DNA from: CAYUVA01 sp964448115 [NCBI: uncultured bacterium]
Lineage (GTDB): Bacteria; CAYUVA01
Assembly (NCBI GenBank): GCA_964448115.1
Contig: CAYUVA010000073.1
Location: forward strand, 1-6,817
Direction: 5' to 3'
DNA: 6,817 nucleotides
Below are positions 1 to 5,336 of the stretch, piece by piece. A program made the translations under genes and the position numbers. The number at the start of each line of letters is the position of its first letter. Within the stretch, counting starts at the first letter, position 1. A model generated the notes under the pieces. That model had not been told where the DNA came from, did not search any database, and saw only the letters and a program-made list of their open reading frames with translations.

Positions 1-71
1 TAGACTCTTGGTCATTATCAACCACTTATGACGCATTTACTGTCTGAATCACAGACTCTGATGGACGCTCC

Positions 72-100
72 TTGAAATGATTCATAAAATATAATAAAAT
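72..100 (+). promoter_or_regulatory. Candidate sigma70-type promoter of the PilZ/RecA-like operon
   Basis: A -35 box TTGAAA (72-77) and a -10 box TAAAAT (95-100) are separated by exactly 17 bp, each one mismatch from consensus. A perfect TATAAT at 90-95 overlaps, but only 12 bp from that -35 box, so the 95-100 box is the better partner. The predicted start is near 107, giving a leader of about 28 nt. AT-rich sequence is common in intergenic DNA, so this is a motif-based prediction. Confidence 0.5.
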
Positions 101-122
101 ACAAAAATAGACCGCCATAATC

Positions 123-137
123 GAGGGACGGAAATTG
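123..137 (+). promoter_or_regulatory. Ribosome binding site and TTG start of the PilZ gene
   Basis: GAGGG at 123-127 lies 7 nt before the TTG at 135-137. The frame is closed upstream by TAG at 108-110 and there is no ATG or GTG between that stop and the TTG, so TTG is the only reasonable start. The first residues then lead straight into the PilZ RxxxR motif. Confidence 0.7.
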
Positions 138-917
138 ACCAATCGCAGGAAAGATGACCGAGAGAAAACCTTCATCAATGCACAGATAATCGTTGATGAC
201 CAAACCATCTCCGGCATCGTGGAGGATATCAGCTATAGCGGCTTATTGCTCCGCACCAAGATGATCATACCCAAGTATAAAACGATCCAGGTGAGACTCT
301 CGGAGAGTCCAAGCGGTCCCTTGCTTCAAGGGGATGTGGTCAGGATAGAGAAAATGGAGACCGAGGTGGGAACCAGGTATCTACTGGGTGTAGCGCTAGA
401 TAAGAAAACGCCCAAAGAGAAAAAAGAAAAAGCTAATGATAATAAGCCAGAACCTGATGAAAAAGTTGAGGAGACTAAACCATTAAAGAAAATTACTCCA
501 CAGAGAATTGATAGACCACAACAAAGCATGGAAACAAAAGAGATGGATAGCGGAATAATCAAGACCTTAAACCTGAAAAAAGATCCCCCCAAGAAGACTA
601 GCCAAAAAGAACCTCCAGTGAAAAAGATAACTGGAGCCGATGAGAAAGACCGAAGAAAGCATGAGAGAAAACTGACCAATCTGAGGGTAGATTATCGGCA
701 GCAATGGCAGACCGGTCGTGGCAAGGCTTTGGATATCTCCGCCGGAGGAATCCTGCTGAGATCCGATCATTACCTTCGTATCGGAAGCATTATCGAGGTG
801 CAGTTGTTCACCAAGAAAAAGATCGTCTCCCTCAAGGGAAAAGTTATCCATTCCCGTAACGACAAGAAGGGTAACTTTCTAAGCGGTATAATGTTCCTCA
901 AGGATGAGAAGAAATAG
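135..917 (+). CDS. Tandem PilZ-domain protein, predicted c-di-GMP receptor
   Basis: A 260-residue soluble protein made of two PilZ domains joined by a charged linker. PilZ domains bind cyclic di-GMP through an RxxxR motif and a later D/NxSxxG motif. In the first domain (about 3-90) I see R5xxxR9 and D31-I-S-Y-S-G36; in the second (about 172-258) R174xxxR178 and D200-I-S-A-G-G205. The R-to-D spacing is 22 residues in both, and both are followed by a similar hydrophobic stretch ending in LLR, which suggests internal duplication. Residues 91-170 are Lys/Glu/Pro-rich and probably disordered. There is no signal peptide or membrane segment, so it should be cytoplasmic. It has no output domain of its own, so it probably acts on a partner; the next gene, 12 nt downstream, is the obvious candidate. 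Both motifs are complete, so ligand binding by both domains is expected but is an inference. Confidence 0.9.
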   Translation: MTNRRKDDREKTFINAQIIVDDQTISGIVEDISYSGLLLRTKMIIPKYKTIQVRLSESPSGPLLQGDVVRIEKMETEVGTRYLLGVALDKKTPKEKKEKANDNKPEPDEKVEETKPLKKITPQRIDRPQQSMETKEMDSGIIKTLNLKKDPPKKTSQKEPPVKKITGADEKDRRKHERKLTNLRVDYRQQWQTGRGKALDISAGGILLRSDHYLRIGSIIEVQLFTKKKIVSLKGKVIHSRNDKKGNFLSGIMFLKDEKK

Positions 918-929
918 AAACTTTATTTG

Positions 930-1832
930 ATGTCATCTACCCTCAATATACTACCCACCAGTCTGCCGAATATCGATCATATACTCAAGGTCGGTGGCAT
1001 CCCCTTTGGTAGCGTCATCGAGCTGATCGGTGATGCCTACAGCGGTAAAACCACCTTTGCGCTTAAGCTAGCCGACAGTGCCCAGAGCCTTGGCTACGAT
1101 GTTGCTTACATGGACTGCGATGCCACCCTGGATAAACGGCTCGCCTCGGATTTGTTGCCAAGACCAAAGGATGTAATCTACCTATGTCCGGCATATCTTG
1201 AAGAGGGCATAGATATGGTTCTAAATCTTGCCTTCAATTCATCGACTGAACTTATCATCGCCGACAACTTCCATTCCCTTGCTACCCGTGATGAACAGGA
1301 CAGCTCCCTTATTAGCCTGGATACAAGAGAACGGTTCAAACGGTATTCGATGTTGCTCAGGCAGCTTACTGCCAAGGTCAGAAGAAGAGATAACATAGTC
1401 TTTTTTATAAACAAGATGTTCCAGCAAATAAAAGGTTTGTCTGAGGGGTACGAGCTATCCTCAGGCGGCCCTGCATTCTTAAGCTACTGTACAATAAGAG
1501 TAATCCTCCAAATGCATGAGTATATAATCAAGGATAAAGAGAAGATCGGCAATATCTGCCAGCTTCAGGTAATAAAGAATGTCTATGCTCCACTGGATAG
1601 GCTCATGGCATACCTGGCTATCATCTATGGAAAAGGAATTCATGAGCTGGCATCTATGGTCGATTATTCCTGTCTTCTTGGCGTTTTAAGCAGTCGTCCT
1701 GAAGGCATTTATCGAGGAGAACTGCGCATAGGAGGAAATATATACGAGGCTACAGAATGGCTAAGGGAGAATCGGCTAGAAGACAGCTTCGCAGACTGGC
1801 TCAATAAGCGCCCAGATTCGATATCTTCCTGA
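930..1832 (+). CDS. Divergent RecA-family ATPase (RecA paralogue)
   Basis: A 300-residue P-loop ATPase of the RecA family. Seen: Walker A GDAYSGKT (34-41), Walker B ELIIAD (107-112), FINK at 159-162 where RecA has FINQ, the loop-2 end SSGG (177-180), a VIKN segment (214-217), and a C-terminal region matching the RecA stretch around GEKIGQG and the following A-x-WL. Against E. coli RecA as remembered, Walker A to VIKN aligns without gaps at a constant offset of 32. It begins near RecA residue 33, so the N-terminal polymerisation segment is missing, as is the acidic C-terminal tail. Several RecA functional residues differ (E96 to D64, Q194 to K162, F217 to S185, K250 to V218). ATP binding is likely; normal strand exchange is doubtful. 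I chose ATG 930; a TTG at 927 is also in frame. No good Shine-Dalgarno is seen, so coupling to the PilZ gene (12-nt gap) is likely. Its 3' end overlaps the opposing hydrolase gene. Confidence 0.85.
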   Translation: MSSTLNILPTSLPNIDHILKVGGIPFGSVIELIGDAYSGKTTFALKLADSAQSLGYDVAYMDCDATLDKRLASDLLPRPKDVIYLCPAYLEEGIDMVLNLAFNSSTELIIADNFHSLATRDEQDSSLISLDTRERFKRYSMLLRQLTAKVRRRDNIVFFINKMFQQIKGLSEGYELSSGGPAFLSYCTIRVILQMHEYIIKDKEKIGNICQLQVIKNVYAPLDRLMAYLAIIYGKGIHELASMVDYSCLLGVLSSRPEGIYRGELRIGGNIYEATEWLRENRLEDSFADWLNKRPDSISS

Positions 1833-2976
1833 AAATAGTAGCATAAATCTTGGTAAGTTCATCCAGGCTGCGTAGGCTGACCCACTCGTTGGCTCTATGT
1901 TCGTTACCACCCTCGGGACCTAGGACCAAGGTAGGCAATCCAGCGACCGCGCCAAAGATGCACTCATCAGCAACCGATAATCCATACTGGAATGTATGAG
2001 ATCCCGAGACGCTATCAACCATCTTTGATGTAAATTCTACAAAGGGATGCCTTATGTCCATGCAATAGGGCAACAGGTAGGGTTCATTGCGCGGCTTCAG
2101 GTAAGCCTTGATGTCCACGCCACCTGGAACCTTAGCCAAGGCTCCCTCATCGAGCAGTTGCTCAGCTAGCTTTCGCACCTGTTCGATTGCCTCATCCGCC
2201 GATTCTCCAACCACAAGGTGTCTTTCCAATTCGAGTGTACACCTATCAGGCACGGAGAGTGATTCTACAGAGCTTTCGATGCCTACCGCATAGATGTTAC
2301 CTTTTCCCATCCCTTTATAATCAGGAAGCTCTATGCGACCTAGATTGAGTACTATTTTTGCAGCTTGTTCAATCGCATTTATGCCCTGGTGAGCAGAAGC
2401 GCCGTGAGAGCTTGCTCCGGGCACCTCCAGGCGAATTGTAATCCTGCCCCGCCTGCCGATTATGATCGCCTTACCTTCAGGAGAATGAGTGGTTCCAACC
2501 TCGGGAACATAGACATAATCTACATCGGAGAGCCAACCGCTATTATAGAGCAGAAACGCTCCCGCTGAGTTCCTTTCCTCATCTACCCCGAAGGCGACCT
2601 TAAGCTTGTATCCATCAGGCTCAATTGCTTTAATAGCGCTAAGAGCCGCCGCTATTCCCCCCTTCATATCCGATGTCCCCAAGCCATAGAGGCTATCCCC
2701 CTTTTGGGTCAGGGTGAAGGGATCGCTATGCCATGATCCATAAGGAGGAACCGTGTCCAGATGCCCATAGACCAATACACAGGGTTTTGAGCTTCCTTTT
2801 TCTGCCAGGACATTGAAACGATTTTTTTCCTTGTCGAGGTATTGTCGCTCAACATCGAATTGGTGGGATTTTAGCCATTGCTCAAGGTAAGAACCTATGC
2901 TCCCCTCGTTGGTTAGAACCGAGTCTATGCCAACTAGCTCTCTAAGCAACTGAAGGTCAAAAACAGGACTTGTCAT
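1801..2976 (-). CDS. M20-family zinc metallohydrolase (ArgE/DapE/CPG2-like)
   Basis: A 391-residue cytoplasmic hydrolase of peptidase family M20, which cleaves amide bonds in acylated amino acids or small peptides using a two-zinc centre. All expected residues are visible: H72 and D74 in GHLDTVP, bridging D103 in GTSDMKGG, catalytic E133 and zinc ligand E134 in VDEER, E159 in VPEVG, and the C-terminal zinc ligand H360 in GGNEHRAN. The lid/dimerisation domain (about 175-295) starts after IGRRGR and contains the usual SSHG (H191). Length is normal and there is no signal peptide. The substrate cannot be told: acetylornithine deacetylase, succinyl-diaminopimelate desuccinylase and carboxypeptidase G2 types share these motifs. 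ATG 2974-2976 has only a weak AAGG upstream. It lies 22 bp after the CoA enzyme gene on the same strand, so the two are probably co-transcribed. The last 32 bp overlap the convergent RecA-like gene. Confidence 0.9.
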   Translation of the reverse strand: MTSPVFDLQLLRELVGIDSVLTNEGSIGSYLEQWLKSHQFDVERQYLDKEKNRFNVLAEKGSSKPCVLVYGHLDTVPPYGSWHSDPFTLTQKGDSLYGLGTSDMKGGIAAALSAIKAIEPDGYKLKVAFGVDEERNSAGAFLLYNSGWLSDVDYVYVPEVGTTHSPEGKAIIIGRRGRITIRLEVPGASSHGASAHQGINAIEQAAKIVLNLGRIELPDYKGMGKGNIYAVGIESSVESLSVPDRCTLELERHLVVGESADEAIEQVRKLAEQLLDEGALAKVPGGVDIKAYLKPRNEPYLLPYCMDIRHPFVEFTSKMVDSVSGSHTFQYGLSVADECIFGAVAGLPTLVLGPEGGNEHRANEWVSLRSLDELTKIYATIFRKISNLGAY

Positions 2977-2998
2977 AAGCCTTAGACTTTGAGGGTTT

Positions 2999-4156
2999 TT
3001 ATCTTATTATCTTAGCTTTTCTTAGGCTATCAATCTTTTCTTGGTCGTATCCGATAGATTCTAGTATCTCGGTAGTATGCTCCCCATACTGCGGTGGTGG
3101 TAGCCTATAGGTTACCTGCGACTCGGAGAAACGAAGCGGCGATGCAACATATCTCAGAGCCCCCTGCTTAACCACCATCTCTCGATGCTTTACCTGTTCA
3201 TCATCAAAAACCTCGTGCAGCTCATAAACGGGAGCAATACAACAGTGCTTGTCCTTGAGCATCTCCATCCACTCATCGCGCGTCCTGGTCAGAAATAGCT
3301 GCTTAAGTCTCTGCTTGAGGTCATCCGAGCCTGCGCCATGTTTATTTATCGCAACAGGATCGAAGCCGGTAAGCTCGCAGAATCGAAGCCAGAACTTAGG
3401 CTCCAGGGTGGCGATTGACAGGTACTTGCCATCCTTAGTCTTATAGACATTATAGATGGCGGCTCCGCCGGACAGTTCCATATCGCCTCGTTTGGGAGTG
3501 ATATTGCTTGCGAAGTAGTCGGCAGCGATGTGGCTAAGCCAACTGACTGCGCCATCAAGCATCGAGATATCGATATATTGCCCCTTGTTGGTCTTCTCCC
3601 TGCGCAACAGTGCTGCCAGGATGGCGATGGTCGCAGGCAGCGCTCCACCTCCGATATCGGCGATCTGCACCGCCGGGAAGCACGGCTCGCCATCAGCCTG
3701 CCCGCTCAAGCCGACGATCCCAGAATAGCAAAGATAATTAAGGTCGTGCCCAGGAAAATCGTGGTAGGGACCATCCTGTCCGAAACCGGTTATGGAGCAA
3801 TAGATCAGCCTGCTGTTCAGCCCTTTGAGCTTATCGTATCCCATGCCGAGCCGCTGCATTACCCCTGGACGGAATGATTCGACGAGAACATCGCAGGTTG
3901 GGAGCAGATCCTTGATTATCTTCATACCCTCCTGTTTTTTAAGATCCACCACCAGGCTTTTCTTGTTGCGATTTAGCGATGCGAAGAAAGCGCTGTAATT
4001 ACCTATTTTAGGGGACATCCAACGAGTGTAATCACCCTGCCGCGGATCTTCCACCTTGATCACCTCGGCTCCCATGTCTCCGAGCATCATAGTACAAAAA
4101 GGTCCCGGAGCCAGCCTGGTAAAATCGAGAACTTTGATCCCTTCGAGTATGCTCAT
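2999..4156 (-). CDS. Alpha-methylacyl-CoA racemase-like protein (family III CoA-transferase, CaiB/BaiF fold)
   Basis: A 385-residue member of the family III CoA-transferase/racemase fold. The N-terminus (LEGIKVLDFTRLAPGPF) and the LGDMGAEVIKVE, NRNKKSLVVDLK and ESFRPGVMQRLG blocks are typical. Within the family it looks like a racemase: it has GHDLNY with H137 and D138, D167 in ADIGGG and E252 in TLEPKF. The spacings 137-167 (30) and 167-252 (85) equal those I recall for H126, D156 and E241 of the Mycobacterium tuberculosis racemase. Such enzymes epimerise 2-methylacyl-CoA thioesters by proton transfer at C2. True CoA transferases keep the Asp equivalent to D138 but usually lack the preceding His. 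A transferase role is not fully excluded and the substrate is unknown. The start at the family-typical N-terminus has no Shine-Dalgarno, and the predicted promoter leaves only about 5 nt of leader. It is the first gene of a two-gene unit with the M20 hydrolase. Confidence 0.88.
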   Translation of the reverse strand: MSILEGIKVLDFTRLAPGPFCTMMLGDMGAEVIKVEDPRQGDYTRWMSPKIGNYSAFFASLNRNKKSLVVDLKKQEGMKIIKDLLPTCDVLVESFRPGVMQRLGMGYDKLKGLNSRLIYCSITGFGQDGPYHDFPGHDLNYLCYSGIVGLSGQADGEPCFPAVQIADIGGGALPATIAILAALLRREKTNKGQYIDISMLDGAVSWLSHIAADYFASNITPKRGDMELSGGAAIYNVYKTKDGKYLSIATLEPKFWLRFCELTGFDPVAINKHGAGSDDLKQRLKQLFLTRTRDEWMEMLKDKHCCIAPVYELHEVFDDEQVKHREMVVKQGALRYVASPLRFSESQVTYRLPPPQYGEHTTEILESIGYDQEKIDSLRKAKIIR

Positions 4157-4167
4157 AATAGGGGAAT

Positions 4168-4196
4168 ATTACAAAGCATACATAAAAGTAAGTCAA
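4168..4196 (-). promoter_or_regulatory. Promoter of the racemase/hydrolase unit, near-leaderless
   Basis: Read on the minus strand, TTGACT (4196-4191) and TGTAAT (4173-4168) are separated by exactly 17 bp, each one mismatch from consensus. The predicted transcription start is about 4161, only about 5 nt before the ATG at 4156. The sequence just before the ATG is pyrimidine-rich and has no Shine-Dalgarno, which agrees with leaderless-type initiation. Confidence 0.6.
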
Positions 4197-4207
4197 GAAA
4201 ATGGACT
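4191..4207. repeat. Small dyad joining the two divergent -35 boxes
   Basis: AGTCAA (4191-4196) and TGGACT (4202-4207) are inverted copies with one mismatch, separated by 5 bp. They coincide with the -35 boxes of the two divergent promoters. This may follow simply from two similar -35 boxes facing apart, or may be an operator that controls both units together. Confidence 0.35.
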
Positions 4208-4231
4208 TCTGCTATTAAGATGTTGTAAAAT
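4202..4231 (+). promoter_or_regulatory. Candidate promoter of the propeller operon
   Basis: TGGACT (4202-4207, four of six consensus bases) and TAAAAT (4226-4231) are separated by 18 bp. The predicted start is about 4238, some 4 nt before the ATG at 4242, so this transcript would also be nearly leaderless. If translation starts at the later ATG 4263, the leader would be about 25 nt and would include TAAGG at 4250-4254. This is weaker than the opposing promoter. Confidence 0.4.
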
Positions 4232-4241
4232 AAAAATTACC

Positions 4242-5336
4242 ATGAAGATTAAGGTAATAATAATGACCTGTATCTGGCTACATTTATCTTTAGCCATAGG
4301 CTCTTGGGGGAATCAGGATTCCCCCCCTGCCCAGTTGGACGGTCCTATGCGCATTGCACTGATTTCATCGGATTTTAACGGAACAGTGCTGGTAGCGGTA
4401 TCCTGTCATGGCAAGGAGCCACAATACAATCGAGTAGTTCAACTGGTCAAGTTTACCAACTGCAAGCCATCCTTGAGCGGAAGTATAAAAGTCGGGCACG
4501 GTCCCAGCGGCATCGTGGCAGCGGACTTCACTGGCAACGGACGCAAGGACCTTATGGTTGCCAACATGTATGACAACGATATCAGCCTGATGGCGAATTA
4601 TGTTGACAAGGGATATATTGAGAAATCGCGCCTTAAAGTAGGTCCCCGACCGATCGATATATTAACCATTGACCTTGACGGCGATGAAAAGCTAGATGTA
4701 GTCGCAGCCAACAGCGAAGCAGAGACCATAAGCGTCTTGCTCGAAAAGGGAGAGGGCTATTACCCGACCAAGCGCAACTACCTTTTGAGCAAGAATCCGG
4801 TTGCGCTAGCAAGCGGAGACATGGACAACGACGGGGACATGGACCTGGCTGTAGCCTGTCGCCAAAGCGATCAGATAGCGATACTAATCAACTCTGGCAA
4901 TGGAGTCTTCGGTTCTCCCTATTTCATCAACCAAGGCGGAGCGCCGGCTTCGCTTGCAACCTGCGATCTTAATGGCGACAAGATACCCGACCTGGCAGTC
5001 GCCTGCCGTGATGATGACTTGGTGCAGACTTACACTGGCATCGGCGATGGTAACTTCAAAAAGAGTTCGAAGTACAAGGTGGGGAAAAAACCTGCATGGC
5101 TGGTCTGCAAGGATGCAAACAAGGACGGGATAATGGATTTATTCGTGTTGAACCGAACCTCAGCCGATCTTTACATACTCCTGAATGACGGCAAGGGAAA
5201 CCTAACCACCAATCAGATCCTGAAGGCAGGCAAAGACCCGGTTCACTTCATCGCTGTCGATTGTACGACCGATGGAAACGCTGATCTGATCATCGCCGAT
5301 TATGCAAACGATAGCTTGATATTTCTGGACCGTTGA
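4242..5336 (+). CDS. Secreted seven-bladed FG-GAP/VCBS beta-propeller protein
   Basis: A 364-residue exported protein. Residues 1-23 form a signal peptide (K2 and K4, then a hydrophobic stretch), with likely cleavage near GSWG|NQ. The rest is a seven-bladed propeller of the FG-GAP/VCBS type. Blades 2-7 each carry a DxDxDGxxD-like calcium loop starting at D95, D144, D193, D242, D291 and D340, exactly 49 residues apart. D193-D201 (DMDNDGDMD) is the most canonical loop. Blade 1 (about 36-85) has a degenerate loop at D44, and blade 7 ends after its third strand, so the ring probably closes with N-terminal sequence. Such propellers act outside the membrane as ligand- or protein-binding scaffolds; no catalytic motif is seen. 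The frame is open from 4056, but the upstream part lies antisense to the racemase gene and is not protein-like. ATG 4242 gives the best signal peptide; ATG 4263, with TAAGG before it, is the alternative. The TGA stop overlaps the next start. Confidence 0.85.
   Translation: MKIKVIIMTCIWLHLSLAIGSWGNQDSPPAQLDGPMRIALISSDFNGTVLVAVSCHGKEPQYNRVVQLVKFTNCKPSLSGSIKVGHGPSGIVAADFTGNGRKDLMVANMYDNDISLMANYVDKGYIEKSRLKVGPRPIDILTIDLDGDEKLDVVAANSEAETISVLLEKGEGYYPTKRNYLLSKNPVALASGDMDNDGDMDLAVACRQSDQIAILINSGNGVFGSPYFINQGGAPASLATCDLNGDKIPDLAVACRDDDLVQTYTGIGDGNFKKSSKYKVGKKPAWLVCKDANKDGIMDLFVLNRTSADLYILLNDGKGNLTTNQILKAGKDPVHFIAVDCTTDGNADLIIADYANDSLIFLDR
4306..4325. repeat. Perfect 9-bp inverted repeat within the propeller gene
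   Basis: GGGGGAATC (4306-4314) and GATTCCCCC (4317-4325) are exact reverse complements with AG between. In RNA this would fold as an 8-bp stem with a CAGG tetraloop, including five G-C pairs. It covers codons 22-28, just after the predicted signal peptide and about 65 nt after the start codon. No T-run follows on either strand, so it is not an intrinsic terminator. It may be a translation-modulating hairpin, a DNA-binding site, or chance. Confidence 0.6.
4524..5333 (+). repeat. 147-bp (49-residue) propeller repeat array, five full units plus a partial sixth
   Basis: Units begin at the Asp codon that opens each calcium loop: 4524, 4671, 4818, 4965, 5112 and 5259; the last is cut at 75 bp by the end of the gene. 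There is no insertion or deletion between units. Units at 4818 and 4965 are the most alike, both carrying DLAVACR after the loop, which suggests they separated most recently. Similarity is mainly at protein level. Confidence 0.85.

Noticed and set aside
1-47. Short open stretches entering from the left edge (stops at 29-31 and 45-47 in two frames)
   Set aside because: Too short to tell whether either is the tail of an upstream gene.
42-56. GTCTG/CAGAC inverted repeat near the left end
   Set aside because: Only 5-bp arms and no T-run; too weak for a terminator and likely chance.
576-590. A6 and C6 runs in the PilZ linker as a programmed frameshift site
   Set aside because: The zero frame continues cleanly into a complete second PilZ domain and there is no alternative frame of interest.
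326-679. Minus-strand 117-residue open frame, strongly hydrophobic, opposite the PilZ linker
   Set aside because: Its hydrophobicity is the antisense image of the A-rich Lys/Glu linker codons; no promoter, ribosome site or family resemblance.
2977-2998. Possible terminator or promoter between the racemase and hydrolase genes
   Set aside because: The 22-bp gap holds no stable hairpin and no -35/-10 pair; the genes look co-transcribed.
3346-3877. Open frames of about 115 residues on both strands within the racemase gene
   Set aside because: They are out-of-frame shadows of a clearly recognised family member and show no protein-like motif.
4056-4241. N-terminal extension of the propeller frame into the racemase gene
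   Set aside because: It is antisense to conserved racemase codons, lies upstream of the predicted promoter and would bury the signal peptide about 62 residues inside the protein.
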